Shown here piece by piece: positions 36,180-45,201 of a stretch of DNA of 64,000 nucleotides. The DNA lies in assembly GCF_900108025.1 (NCBI RefSeq), contig NZ_FNUS01000001.1:744001-808000 (forward strand), read 5' to 3'. Under the pieces are notes generated by a model that was not told the origin of the DNA, made no database searches, and saw only the letters and a list, made by a program, of their open reading frames with translations. Source of the stretch: Halpernia humi. Lineage in GTDB: Bacteria > Bacteroidota > Bacteroidia > Flavobacteriales > Weeksellaceae. The first letter of the stretch is position 1. Each line of letters starts with the position of its first letter. Made by a program: the position numbers and the translations under genes.

Positions 36180-37409
36180 CTAATTATACTTTATCGCTTT
36201 CACCGGCGAAATTTTACTAATTAGAAAACTCGGCAAAACCAATGATAAAGCCGAAACCAAAAGAATCCCAAAAGAAATCATAAAAATATAAAGCGGATTC
36301 AAATCCACCGGAACAACACTCACATAATAATTCTCTGGGTTTAAAGTAATAAAACCAAAAATTTTCTGCAAATACAATAATACAATCCCAACCAAATTCC
36401 CAATTATTAAACCTGGAATCATTATCAATAAAGTATAATTAATAAAAATAGAGCGAATTTGCCCATTGCTCGCGCCCAAAGTTTTCAGCATACCAATAGA
36501 ATTAGTGCGTTCTATAATTAAAATGAGCAAAACCATAATAATATTAATCACCACCACAATAAGCATTATAGCGATAATCAAACCGATATTCACATCAAAA
36601 ATATTAATCCATTCCAAAATTTGTGGATATTTATCAGTCGCCTTTTCAGCATAATTTTTTAGACCAATTAAATTTTCTACTTTCGGGAAAACCTCATCAA
36701 CATCATTGATGTTTTTTAGAAAAACATCCATTCCGCCAATATCATTCGGCCCCATTTCTTGTATCTTGCGCACTTGGTTGATGCCGCCAATTACCACCAA
36801 ATCATCAATCATTTTGATGTCGGTTTTGTAAATCCCAACCACTTCAAATTTTCTATAAATAGGGCTCCTGTCTTCTTTAGAAAAAATAGCAACAATGCTG
36901 TCATTCAATTTCAAATTAAGATCAGACGCAATTTTTTTTGAGATTACAATTTGGCTATTGTAGCCATCTTCGGTAATTTTCGGAGTAACGCCTTCAATTA
37001 AAAATTTTTTAAAACGATTGGCATCAAAATCTTTCCCAACACCTTTAAAAATAATACCCGCAAAATTCTTTTCGTTTCGAAAAATTCCACTTACCGTCGC
37101 ATATTTTTGTACACTTGCAACTTCGGGTAAATTTTTTATTTTCTCTGGATAAAAATGGCTTGTATCTAAAACTGAAGAATTGTAGGAAGAATTAGAACGC
37201 GTAGATTTTATGGAAATATGCCCACTAAAATCTGCCAATCTTTCTTTGATGGCTTTCTTAGAGCCCAAGCCAGTGGAAACCGTTATGAGGGAAACAATAA
37301 TTCCTAAAGCCACAGAAAGCCTACCAATAAAGACAATCACCCGTGAGAGATTATTTTTATTATCTTTGGAAAAAGCAATTTTCTTGGAAAAATATAATGG
37401 AAATTTCAA
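36180..37409 (-). CDS. ABC transporter permease, LolC/LolE-like (FtsX fold)
   Basis: This 409-aa protein reads KFPLYFSKKIAFSK at the start, one transmembrane helix (VALGIIVSLITV), a large periplasmic MacB-like domain (residues about 50-255) and three C-terminal helices with the FtsX motif GMLKTLGASNGQIRSIF. It matches permeases that move lipoproteins from the inner membrane (LolC/E). The first possible start is a TTG at 37430, and the most family-like one is the TTG at 37409 (KFPLYF); no ATG fits. Its start region overlaps or abuts the divergent NamZ-like gene. The partner ATPase is not nearby. Confidence 0.82.
   Translation of the reverse strand: MKFPLYFSKKIAFSKDNKNNLSRVIVFIGRLSVALGIIVSLITVSTGLGSKKAIKERLADFSGHISIKSTRSNSSYNSSVLDTSHFYPEKIKNLPEVASVQKYATVSGIFRNEKNFAGIIFKGVGKDFDANRFKKFLIEGVTPKITEDGYNSQIVISKKIASDLNLKLNDSIVAIFSKEDRSPIYRKFEVVGIYKTDIKMIDDLVVIGGINQVRKIQEMGPNDIGGMDVFLKNINDVDEVFPKVENLIGLKNYAEKATDKYPQILEWINIFDVNIGLIIAIMLIVVVINIIMVLLILIIERTNSIGMLKTLGASNGQIRSIFINYTLLIMIPGLIIGNLVGIVLLYLQKIFGFITLNPENYYVSVVPVDLNPLYIFMISFGILLVSALSLVLPSFLISKISPVKAIKYN
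37361..37368 (+). promoter_or_regulatory. -7 box (TATCTTTG) of the NamZ-like gene, inside lolE-like coding sequence
   Basis: Exact TAnnTTTG match 46 nt before the ATG at 37414, on the opposite strand within the 5' codons of the permease. No TTG at the usual distance. Confidence 0.4.
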
Positions 37410-37413
37410 TAAA

Positions 37414-38610
37414 ATGAATTTAAAACTCAAAATTAAAGATTTACTTCTGATTTGCCTAATTTATTTTGGCTTCACTTCTGTTTTTAATGCGCAAAATTTA
37501 GATAAAGATTGCTTCAAAACTGGTGCAGATCGGCCAGAACTATATTTACCACTTCTAAAAAATAAAACAATCGCCGTACTCACCAATCAAACCGGCTTGC
37601 TAAAAGACCGAACAAATTTGGTGGATTTTTTAATTAAAAAAAATATCAAAATCAAAACGATTTTTGCGCCGGAACACGGCTTCCGGGGTGATGCAGACGC
37701 TGGCGAACACGTGAAAAATGGTAAAGATTTAAAGACAGAAATTCCCATAATTTCGCTTTATGGCGACAATAAAAAACCGAAACCAGAACAACTAAAAGGC
37801 ATTGATGTTGTGGTTTTTGACATTCAAGATGTAGGCGTTCGGTTTTACACTTACATCTCTACTTTAAGTTATTTAATGGAAGCGGCGGCAGAAAATAATG
37901 TAGAAGTAATGGTTTTAGACCGGCCAAACCCAAACGATGGCTTTATTGATGGACCAGTTTTGAAACCTGCGTTTTCTAGTTTTGTGGGTTTGCACGAAGT
38001 TCCCGTGGTTTATGGTTTGACGATTGGCGAATATGGAAAAATGGTAAACGGCGAACATTGGCTAAAAAACGGCGTTCAAGCGAAATACACAGTAATTCCG
38101 ATGCAGAATTATCATAAAAAGCAACGCTATGATTTTTTGGAAAAACCTTCCCCAAATTTGCCAAATGCAAAATCAATCAATTTATATCCATCTCTTTGTT
38201 TTTTTGAAGGCACACAAGTTTCTGTGGGCCGCGGAACAGATTTACCTTTTCAAATTTTTGGCTCTCCGTGGACGAAAGATTTTCCTTATCAATTTACACC
38301 AAAACCAAGCAGGGGTGCAAAAGATCCATTTCTTAATGGCAAATTATGTTTTGGTGAAAATTTAGCAAAGAAAAATTTAGATTTAAGAGAAATAAATTTA
38401 AAATGGCTGATTGCCGCTTACGCCGATTATAAAAACCCGAACGAAAGTTTCTTCTTAAAAAATCTATTTTTTGATAAACTAGCCGGAAGTGATATTTTGA
38501 GAAAACAAATTATAGCAAAAACACCAGAAAAAGAAATTAGAAAATCTTGGCAAAAAGATTTAGAAAAGTTCCAAAAAATTAGAGCAAAATATGTGATGTA
38601 TGAAGATTAG
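37414..38610 (+). CDS. DUF1343 protein, NamZ-type exo-beta-N-acetylmuramidase (GH171-like)
   Basis: The 398-aa product starts at ATG 37414 with a signal peptide (LLLICLIYFGFTSVFNAQ); the longer frame from 37210 runs antisense through the permease and is rejected. NQTG, FAPEHGFRG, DIQDVGVRFYTYIST and VLDRPNP are the conserved DUF1343 blocks. Characterised members (NamZ) release MurNAc from peptidoglycan fragments in the periplasm. Periplasmic location and the GH171 role fit with mpl and the amidase in this window, which act on cell-wall fragments. It is divergent from the permease, and the two start regions share their promoter DNA. Confidence 0.88.
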   Translation: MNLKLKIKDLLLICLIYFGFTSVFNAQNLDKDCFKTGADRPELYLPLLKNKTIAVLTNQTGLLKDRTNLVDFLIKKNIKIKTIFAPEHGFRGDADAGEHVKNGKDLKTEIPIISLYGDNKKPKPEQLKGIDVVVFDIQDVGVRFYTYISTLSYLMEAAAENNVEVMVLDRPNPNDGFIDGPVLKPAFSSFVGLHEVPVVYGLTIGEYGKMVNGEHWLKNGVQAKYTVIPMQNYHKKQRYDFLEKPSPNLPNAKSINLYPSLCFFEGTQVSVGRGTDLPFQIFGSPWTKDFPYQFTPKPSRGAKDPFLNGKLCFGENLAKKNLDLREINLKWLIAAYADYKNPNESFFLKNLFFDKLAGSDILRKQIIAKTPEKEIRKSWQKDLEKFQKIRAKYVMYED

Positions 38611-38671
38611 AAAAGCCCTTTAATACGCTTCATATTTAGAAAATAGAAAGGGCAAACCTTAGCATTTTTAT

Positions 38672-38875
38672 TTAATCAAAATCATGAAAAGTATCGTTTT
38701 TTTTAGTTCTGTGAATATACCACATGGCAATCGTTAAACCTACAACGCCCGCGCCTGCAGTCATCAAGGCACGCGATAGTTTGTCAGGATAAGTGCTTCC
38801 GACATAATTCATTAAAAATAAAACGATAAAAGTAATAAGTGCAAAAAGGGCGTATTTTTTAGTTTTAATATCCAT
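38672..38875 (-). CDS. Small two-helix membrane protein
   Basis: This 67-aa protein has two hydrophobic segments (YALFALITFIVLFLMNYVG and RALMTAGAGVVGLTIAMWYI) and a charged C-terminus (HRTKKNDTFHDFD). The ATG at 38875 follows an AT-rich leader. No family is recognised. Coding is supported by length, topology and an isolated clean frame between the NamZ-like gene and a MITE, 41 bp upstream. Confidence 0.7.
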   Translation of the reverse strand: MDIKTKKYALFALITFIVLFLMNYVGSTYPDKLSRALMTAGAGVVGLTIAMWYIHRTKKNDTFHDFD

Positions 38876-38916
38876 TTAAAGATTTTAAATTTCTGCAAAA
38901 TTATAATTAATATTAA

Positions 38917-39134
38917 GAGCCTGTTTAAATTTCATTCAATAAATTTTTTATAGCCTTTTCTTAATTTTCTAAATTAAAATAAAATCTGTTTATTCTTAAA
39001 TTTAACATTAAGAATTTCAGTGAGTTAAGTTTATTCTGATTAAGCAATCAATAAATTGATTTTTATTAAGTTTTTTAAGCGAAAATGGCTTAATTCCTTA
39101 ATGGTAAAAATAAATTATAAATTTAAACAGGCTC
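38917..39134 (+). mobile_element. MITE copy 3 (218 bp)
   Basis: Same terminal inverted repeats as copies 1 and 2, flanked by TTAA on both sides, and about two mismatches to copy 2 over its full length. It lies upstream of the small membrane protein and downstream of the tRNA terminator. No coding capacity. Confidence 0.9.
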
Positions 39135-39193
39135 TTAAACTTCTCAATTAAAAAGTTCTGTTTCAAAATAATTTAAGCTAAATAGTATAAAAT

Positions 39194-39218
39194 AAAAAAA
39201 CCTCGTGTAAACGAGGTT
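39194..39218 (-). terminator. Terminator of the tRNA operon
   Basis: On the minus strand AACCTCG pairs with CGAGGTT around a 6-nt loop and is followed by seven T residues, 4 bp after the tRNA-Arg 3' end. Confidence 0.92.
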
Positions 39219-39221
39219 AAG

Positions 39222-39295
39222 TGAGCGCGACAGGATTCGAACCTGTGACCGTCTGCTTAGAAGGCAGATGCTCTATCCAGCTGAGCTACGCACCC
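39222..39295 (-). tRNA. tRNA-Arg (TCT)
   Basis: A 74-nt cloverleaf on the minus strand. The acceptor is GGGTGCG/CGCGCTC with two wobble pairs, the D arm GCTC...GAGC, the anticodon loop CTTCTAA (anticodon TCT, reading AGA) and the T arm ACAGG-TTCGAAT-CCTGT. CCA is not encoded. Last gene of the Ser-Pro-Arg series. Confidence 0.97.
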
Positions 39296-39362
39296 ATTTT
39301 GTGTTTTGCTAAAATAGCAACGCACCCGTGAAAAATTTTTTGAAAAAAATTAATAAAAAAAG

Positions 39363-39437
39363 TCGGGGCGGCAGGATTCGAACCTGCGACCTCCTGGTCC
39401 CAAACCAGGCGCGATGACCGGACTACGCTACGCCCCG
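39363..39437 (-). tRNA. tRNA-Pro (TGG)
   Basis: A 75-nt cloverleaf on the minus strand. The acceptor is CGGGGCG/CGCCCCG, the anticodon loop TTTGGGA (anticodon TGG, reading CCA and other CCN), and the T arm GCAGG-TTCGAAT-CCTGC. CCA is not encoded. Middle gene of the operon. Confidence 0.97.
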
Positions 39438-39460
39438 AGGAGTATTTTTGCTGAAAGTTG

Positions 39461-39547
39461 CGGAGAGTAAGGGATTCGAACCCTTGGTACAGTTTCCCGT
39501 ACGCTTGTTTAGCAAACAAGTCCTTTCGGCCACTCAGGCAACTCTCC
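39461..39547 (-). tRNA. tRNA-Ser (GCT)
   Basis: An 87-nt class II tRNA on the minus strand with a long variable arm (GTACGGGAAACTGTAC). The acceptor is GGAGAGT/ACTCTCC, the anticodon loop TTGCTAA (anticodon GCT, reading AGC/AGU) and the T arm AAGGG-TTCGAAT-CCCTT. First gene of the operon. CCA is not encoded. Confidence 0.97.
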
Positions 39548-39589
39548 ATTGCAATATTTTTAAGAGCTTCTGTTCTGTAATTGCGAGTG

Positions 39590-39620
39590 CAAATATAAAA
39601 TAGTTTTGAGTATTTACCAA
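39590..39620 (-). promoter_or_regulatory. Full -33/-7 promoter of the tRNA operon
   Basis: On the minus strand TTG (39620-39618) is followed after 20 bp by TATATTTG (39597-39590), a textbook Bacteroidota promoter. The start site would lie about 38 bp before tRNA-Ser. Confidence 0.85.
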
Positions 39621-39641
39621 AAAAAATTCTAAATTAATTAG

Positions 39642-39649
39642 TATTTTTG
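39642..39649 (+). promoter_or_regulatory. -7 box (TATTTTTG) of the amidase gene
   Basis: Lies 29 nt before the amidase ATG and divergent from the tRNA promoter. No TTG at the expected distance. Confidence 0.45.
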
Positions 39650-39678
39650 AACTTTAGAAATTTGAAATAAAAATAAAA

Positions 39679-40686
39679 ATGCGTAATTCATTATATATCA
39701 TCTCTTTAGGAATTTTAATGCTTTCTTGTGGTTCACAGAAAAATATCAAAAAGAAAGTTGCCGCGAAACCAGTTGCCACAAAAGTGAACGCTACTCCAAA
39801 GATAGTTGAGAAACCTCATGTAGAAACCGATAAAAAAGGGGACTATTTCACCGTTAATTTAGCAGATGCTTCTAAAAATGATAATACTATAAGTTATGGC
39901 TCCATCGTAGATGCAAAGCCAGCCGGATACAAAGTGGTGAAAACCTACTTCCCTTCTCTAGCGCAAAATTTTCGGCAAAAATATCTGATAATTCATTATA
40001 CCGCTTTGAATGATGAAAAATCGATTCGTGTTTTAACAGAGCAATCTGTAAGTGCGCATTATCTTGTAAATGATTTAGACGACAAAGAAATCTATCTACT
40101 CGTAGATGAAAACAAACGTGCCTATCACGCTGGAATTAGCGCTTGGCGAAAAGATAAATACTTGAATGATAACTCAATCGGTATTGAAATTGTAAATCCG
40201 GGCTATACAACAGATGAAACCGGAAAAAAAATATTTGTACCTTTCCCGGAATATCAATTTAAAAAAGTAGCGGCTTTAGCAAAAGATATCGCAACTCGAT
40301 ATATGATTCCGCCAACGAATATTTTAGGCCATTCTGATATCGCACCGACAAGGAAACAAGATCCAGGCCCTTATTTCCCATGGGAAAGACTTTACAAAGA
40401 ATACCAATTGGGAATGTGGTACGATGAACCTGTAAAACAAAATTTTTATAATCTTGCGATTAATTCAGATTTTGAAAATCAAGTGAATACAAGTCCTTTT
40501 ATTTTTAAAGTTCAGACTATGTTATCTGATTTTGGATACGACCTACCGCTTACTGGTGCTTGGGATGATGCAACAAAAAAGACACTTGAGAGTTTTCAGT
40601 ATCATTTTCGTCCACAGGTTTATGATGGCGTTTTAGACCCAGAAACTTGGGCAATTCTTCAAGCTTTGCATCAAAAATACCCATAA
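39679..40686 (+). CDS. Lipoprotein N-acetylmuramoyl-L-alanine amidase (Amidase_2) with PG-binding domain
   Basis: This 335-aa protein has a lipoprotein signal (IISLGILMLSC, lipid-modified Cys17). A Lys/Pro-rich linker leads to an Amidase_2 domain (about residues 95-245). Zinc ligands are the histidine of LIIHYTAL, the histidine of GHSDIAP, and the Asp in RKQDPGP; the motif NSIGIEIVNPG is also typical. A PG_binding_1 domain closes the protein (residues about 275-335: VQTMLSDFGYDL, GVLDPETW). It resembles AmiD, which trims the peptide from MurNAc fragments at the outer membrane. It has its own promoter and is divergent from the tRNA operon. Confidence 0.9.
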   Translation: MRNSLYIISLGILMLSCGSQKNIKKKVAAKPVATKVNATPKIVEKPHVETDKKGDYFTVNLADASKNDNTISYGSIVDAKPAGYKVVKTYFPSLAQNFRQKYLIIHYTALNDEKSIRVLTEQSVSAHYLVNDLDDKEIYLLVDENKRAYHAGISAWRKDKYLNDNSIGIEIVNPGYTTDETGKKIFVPFPEYQFKKVAALAKDIATRYMIPPTNILGHSDIAPTRKQDPGPYFPWERLYKEYQLGMWYDEPVKQNFYNLAINSDFENQVNTSPFIFKVQTMLSDFGYDLPLTGAWDDATKKTLESFQYHFRPQVYDGVLDPETWAILQALHQKYP

Positions 40687-40702
40687 TTTTGAAACTCTAA
40701 AA

Positions 40703-41776
40703 TTAAAAATGCAATAAGCGTTTCGCAATTTTTCCTTCTTTCGCCAACTGATAATCTGCAGCCGAGCAAGGCAAACAATTTTCTATTTTTTCGTCTGCGC
40801 CAAAATACCATAAGTTTTTAAATGAATCGCGTCTAAAAGTGTAATTTTCCTCCTCAATCATTACGTGGAAAGTTTCATAAAAACGCTCCTTTGGATGCGA
40901 TTTTTCTAAATCTATACCCGAAATAAGGTACCAAATCATGTGCGCCAACAACTGATGGTTTAATCTGCTCTCAGCTTCAAAATTAAAATTAAAAATACCC
41001 ACAGATTTGAGGTTTTCGCCCAATCCAATTTCTTGCATATAAGCACAAATTTCGCGTCTATTTAGACCGTTTACTTGCGGATGAATGGAGAAATCTTCGG
41101 CAAAACTCTCTACCGCATCGCAGTTTAAAGTCACCAAATTTGCACGTCGGAAATAAGGTTCTGCTTTGTCTGTCTCATTCATCATTTCAGCTAATCGAAG
41201 AATATCAAACTCTACTTCTTTGATGAGATTTACCGATTCTTGCGCGTTCAAATGTTTTTGATAGCCAAGATGATGGTAATTTTTTACCGAAAGATTTTTT
41301 GAACTTAAAATTTTAGTTAAATAATTTTTTTCAGAAAGCGGTTCATCTGCATTTCCTAGTTCTACTTTGCTATTTATTTGGGTATAATTAATATTTTTTT
41401 GATGAAAATTTAAAGCAGAAAATAACGAAAACGCCAAATCATTACTGCCACCAATAATTACCGGAATGGCATTTTTATAATGACAAAGAGATAAAAATTC
41501 TTGCAAAATAAAATGCGTGTCTTCTATTGTTTTCCCCGAAATAAGGTCGCCCAAATCGCAAATATCCGTTTCAAATTGAAGATGCGAAAGCCGGTAAAGT
41601 TCCGCTCGAACTTTTCTAAAATCTTGGCTTTCCCCACTTCTATTTGCTCCTCTGAAATCTGAAACAAATATCAAAACAATGCTATTTTCTAAAATTTCAG
41701 ATTTTATAAAATGCCCCAATTGCCACTTTTCTGTTTTTAACTTTGGTGCGGGAATTAGAAAGTCTTCGATGTTCAT
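40703..41776 (-). CDS. Arginase/formimidoylglutamase-like protein with degenerate metal site
   Basis: This 357-aa protein has the ureohydrolase fold order but lost the metal ligands. The first motif, normally GGxHS, reads VIIGGSNDLA. The DAHxD region reads TQINSKVEL. The later SxDxDxxDP region reads LNCDAVESF. Manganese binding is therefore unlikely, and the enzyme may be inactive or use a new chemistry. Similar genes are annotated as formimidoylglutamase in flavobacteria and often sit by topA, as here (76 bp downstream of topA on the same strand). Product identity is thus by fold only. Confidence 0.72.
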   Translation of the reverse strand: MNIEDFLIPAPKLKTEKWQLGHFIKSEILENSIVLIFVSDFRGANRSGESQDFRKVRAELYRLSHLQFETDICDLGDLISGKTIEDTHFILQEFLSLCHYKNAIPVIIGGSNDLAFSLFSALNFHQKNINYTQINSKVELGNADEPLSEKNYLTKILSSKNLSVKNYHHLGYQKHLNAQESVNLIKEVEFDILRLAEMMNETDKAEPYFRRANLVTLNCDAVESFAEDFSIHPQVNGLNRREICAYMQEIGLGENLKSVGIFNFNFEAESRLNHQLLAHMIWYLISGIDLEKSHPKERFYETFHVMIEEENYTFRRDSFKNLWYFGADEKIENCLPCSAADYQLAKEGKIAKRLLHF

Positions 41777-41852
41777 TTTTTAAGTCGTTCAATTGTGAAG
41801 ATGTACAGTTGTGAAGTCGTTTAGTTAAAAAGCAATTACAACTTTAGTATGA

Positions 41853-44399
41853 TTATTTCTTTTTCGCGGCAGGTTTTTTCTTCGCTGCGGGCTTTTTCTT
41901 CGCAGGTGCTTTTTTTACTTTTTCTTTAAATGCGTTTTTATCTTGTTCGGTAATCCATTTTTTCACCTCTTCCAGAACCACTTCTTTCAAATCTTCAACT
42001 TCATATTTTTCGCCAGATTTGGTTTTAGGGATTTTATGAATATTTTTACCATGTTTAATTATCGGACCCCATCTTGCATTTTCAATCGAAATTTTTTCTT
42101 CTGGCCATTGTTGAATATAGCGATTGGCTTCTTTCTCAATCTTGGCTTCAATTAATTCGTCAATATCTTTTTGAGATAAATTTTCAAAATTATATCGTTT
42201 TGGAACATTAATGAACATCCCATCATATTTAATAAATGGACCAAATCTACCTGTTCCTTTTGTTACCGGATTTCCTTTATAACTTGTAATTGGTGCATCG
42301 GCTTGTTTCTTTTCCTCAATAATTTCGATTGCTTTTTCATCATTTACAGAAAATGGATCCATACCTTTTGGGATGCTGATGAAGGTTTCGCCCCACTTCA
42401 CATAAGGTCCAAATCTTCCGACGCCAACCAAGACTTTTTCACCTTCATAATCATTTAAATCAAACGGAATTTTAAATAATTCTAAGGCTTCTTCAAACGT
42501 TAAAGTGGAAATATTTTGATTCGCCATTAAACTTGCGAAAGTTGGTTTTTCTTCGTCATCTTGCTCGCCAATTTGCACCATCGGGCCAAATCTGCCAATT
42601 CTTGCGTAAACGTTTTTACCCGTTTTTGGATCTTTCCCGAGCAATCTTTCACCATTTGCACGATCTGCATTTTCTTGAACGTCTTCTATTTTCGGGTGAA
42701 AATCTTTGTAAAAAGCCTGCAAAGTTTCTTTCCATTTTTCTGAGCCATTTGCGATATCATCAAAATCTTGTTCTACTTTAGCCGTAAAACCATAATCTAA
42801 AATTTCTGCAAAATTAGCCGTTAGAAAATCCGTCACTACTTCACCAATATCAGTTGGGACAAATTTATTTTTATCGCCACCAAATTTTTCCTCTAAAATT
42901 TCTTTCTTTAAAGTTTTGGTTAAAGTTAATTTTGAAATTTCTCTTACTTGAGGCTCAATTTCGCGCTTGTCAACATATTCTCTATTTTGAATCGTTTGAA
43001 TCGTTGGTGCATAAGTTGAAGGCCTTCCGATACCTAGTTCTTCGAGTTTTTTCACCAAACCGGCTTCGGTATATCTTGCTGAAGCGCGCGTAAATTTCTG
43101 TGTAGCAGTGATTTTTTTGTAATTTAAAATTTCACCAATGTTCACTTTTGGCAGCAATTTGCTGTTGTCTTCTGCGTCTTCATCGTCATTTTTTTCAATG
43201 CCATACGCTTTTAAAAAACCTTCAAAAACGATCACTTCACCAACGGCTTCAAAATGTTGCGGCAGAGATTTATTTCCGATTTCAATAACGGTTTTTTCAA
43301 TTTTAGCATTTGCCATTTGCGATGCTAAAGTTCTTTTATATATTAATTGGTATAATTTATTTTGTTGCGCATCTGGAACTGATTTTAAACTAAAATCTGT
43401 TGGACGAATCGCTTCGTGCGCTTCTTGTGCGGAAGCGGATTTTGTGGTAAATTTTTTCGGTTTAGAATACTCTTCTCCAAATTCTGAAATAATTTGAGAT
43501 TTTGCGGCAACTATTGCTTCATCTGAAAGATTCACAGAATCGGTTCTCATATAAGTAATGAAACCTTCTTCGTATAATCTTTGCGCAATTCGCATCGTAT
43601 TGGTAACGTTGTAACCTAATCTATTAGACGCTTCTTGTTGCAAAGTGGATGTTGTAAAAGGCGCAGATGCAGAACGTGTTCCCGGTTTTTTTTCAACGTT
43701 TAAAACCTTGAATTCTGTATCTTTTGCTTGGTTTAAAAAATCTTCTGCTTCACTTTCTTTTACAAAATCCTTTTTTAATTTAGATAAAATTTCCTGCTTT
43801 TCACTATTAATGAAGGTTCCTTCCACTTTATAAGAAGAGGTTGCTTGAAAATCTCTTATTTCTTTTTCCCGTTCCACCACCAATCTTAAAGCGACAGATT
43901 GCACTCTTCCTGCAGAAAGGCCGGTTTTTACTTTTCGCCATAAAACCGGCGACATTTCAAAACCTACTATTCTATCTAAAACGCGTCTTGCTTGTTGTGC
44001 ATTAACTAAATTTTGGTCAATTTTTCTTGGGTTTTCTATTGCTTTTAAAATTGCATTTTTTGTAATCTCGTGGAAAACAATTCTTCTGGTGTCTTCTTCC
44101 TTTAATTTTAATTCTTGCGCCAAATGCCAAGAAATGGCTTCTCCTTCGCGATCCTCATCGGAAGCAAGCCAAATAATATCTGCTTTTTTTGCGGCGGCTT
44201 TTAGTTCTGCGACCAATTTTTTCTTATCCGCAGACACTTCATAATCGGGCGTAAAGGTTTCAAGGTCTATTCCCATTCCTTTTTTAGGTAAATCTCTGAT
44301 GTGTCCAAAGCTGGATTTCACTTCAAAATCGCTACCCAAATATTTCTGAATAGTTTTGGCTTTTGCTGGAGATTCTACAATTACGAGATTTTTTGACAT
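41853..44399 (-). CDS. topA: DNA topoisomerase I (type IA)
   Basis: This 848-aa enzyme relaxes negative supercoils. The TOPRIM domain (VESPAKAKTIQKYLG at residues 8-22, later DEDREGEAISWH) coordinates Mg. The catalytic tyrosine lies in EGFITYMRTDSVNLSDEA (about residue 280). Four C-terminal repeats read GRFGP or ARWGP (GRFGPMVQIG, GRFGPYVKWG, GRFGPFIKYDG, ARWGPIIKHG), a zinc-free variant typical of this phylum. The tail is Lys/Ala/Pro rich (KKAPAKKK type), a likely DNA-binding extension. Co-directional with the arginase-like gene. Confidence 0.97.
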   Translation of the reverse strand: MSKNLVIVESPAKAKTIQKYLGSDFEVKSSFGHIRDLPKKGMGIDLETFTPDYEVSADKKKLVAELKAAAKKADIIWLASDEDREGEAISWHLAQELKLKEEDTRRIVFHEITKNAILKAIENPRKIDQNLVNAQQARRVLDRIVGFEMSPVLWRKVKTGLSAGRVQSVALRLVVEREKEIRDFQATSSYKVEGTFINSEKQEILSKLKKDFVKESEAEDFLNQAKDTEFKVLNVEKKPGTRSASAPFTTSTLQQEASNRLGYNVTNTMRIAQRLYEEGFITYMRTDSVNLSDEAIVAAKSQIISEFGEEYSKPKKFTTKSASAQEAHEAIRPTDFSLKSVPDAQQNKLYQLIYKRTLASQMANAKIEKTVIEIGNKSLPQHFEAVGEVIVFEGFLKAYGIEKNDDEDAEDNSKLLPKVNIGEILNYKKITATQKFTRASARYTEAGLVKKLEELGIGRPSTYAPTIQTIQNREYVDKREIEPQVREISKLTLTKTLKKEILEEKFGGDKNKFVPTDIGEVVTDFLTANFAEILDYGFTAKVEQDFDDIANGSEKWKETLQAFYKDFHPKIEDVQENADRANGERLLGKDPKTGKNVYARIGRFGPMVQIGEQDDEEKPTFASLMANQNISTLTFEEALELFKIPFDLNDYEGEKVLVGVGRFGPYVKWGETFISIPKGMDPFSVNDEKAIEIIEEKKQADAPITSYKGNPVTKGTGRFGPFIKYDGMFINVPKRYNFENLSQKDIDELIEAKIEKEANRYIQQWPEEKISIENARWGPIIKHGKNIHKIPKTKSGEKYEVEDLKEVVLEEVKKWITEQDKNAFKEKVKKAPAKKKPAAKKKPAAKKK

Positions 44400-44474
44400 A
44401 AAAGAAATTTTTGCAAAAGTAGAAGTTTTTTTTTAACTGAAATTTTTAAATACTGATTTCTATTTATAAAATTC

Positions 44475-44482
44475 TATTTTTG
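44475..44482 (+). promoter_or_regulatory. -7 box (TATTTTTG) of the DUF4395 gene
   Basis: Exact TAnnTTTG match 21 nt before the ATG at 44504, divergent from topA. Confidence 0.45.
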
Positions 44483-44503
44483 CAGTTGCTAATTAAATAA
44501 AAA

Positions 44504-44911
44504 ATGATAAAAGCAACAGAAAATAAGATTAGATTAACGGCATTTTGGGTATTTATTCTTGTTTTGCTTTTTATAGAATCTAATTTAATATTAATTCCAA
44601 TTTTTCTAGCAATAGATTTCTTTTTAAGAGCATTTGGCTATGGAAAATTTAGCATTTTAGGAAATTTAAGTCTCTTAGTATCTAAATTTTTAAAACTAAA
44701 AGAAGTTAGCGTTTTTTTTCCACCGAAACAGTTTGCTGCAAAAATTGGTTTTGTGTTTTCTTTACTATTAATTATTTTAAACTTACTGACTTTTAATTCG
44801 CTTTATATCAGTTTAATATTTATATTTTTCGCAGCATTAGAAGCATTTTTCAATATTTGTGCAGGTTGCTATGTTTATAATTTTTACCATACTTCAAAAA
44901 GCAAATTTTAA
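44504..44911 (+). CDS. DUF4395 family membrane protein
   Basis: This 135-aa protein has four hydrophobic segments. The amphipathic centre FFPPKQFAAKIGFVFSLL and the C-terminal FFNICAGCYVYNFYH (Cys-x-x-Cys) match DUF4395, a family of small membrane proteins often near thioredoxin-like genes. The CxxC suggests a redox role but is not proof. It is monocistronic and divergent from topA. The 290-bp gap behind it, before the T9SS protein, holds a small TCGTCTCGAAGACGA palindrome and no gene I can support. Confidence 0.85.
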   Translation: MIKATENKIRLTAFWVFILVLLFIESNLILIPIFLAIDFFLRAFGYGKFSILGNLSLLVSKFLKLKEVSVFFPPKQFAAKIGFVFSLLLIILNLLTFNSLYISLIFIFFAALEAFFNICAGCYVYNFYHTSKSKF

Positions 44912-45201
44912 TTAAAAAAGAGAAATTCAAGATTTTTTTTTAAAGTAGTTTTCAAATTATTAATTTTTATCAAAAAGAGCCCATCTCTTTCAATTGATAT
45001 TAAAATTAATGTATATCCGTTTTTAAGCATAGTGCTAATTTTTATTCTCGTCTCGAAGACGATACAAAAAATTAATTTGTAACACTTCTGAAATTATGGA
45101 CGCAAAGGCGTTTCAAATAGCAAAGTTCACAAATTGAACCTCATTATTACTAAAAACGGACACACATATCAAAATTAAATATTCTTTCGAAAACTAGAAT
45201 A

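Noticed and set aside
39286-39549. Protein-coding ORF of 87 aa on the minus strand
   Set aside because: It runs through tRNA-Ser and tRNA-Pro, which fold perfectly; the reading frame is fortuitous.
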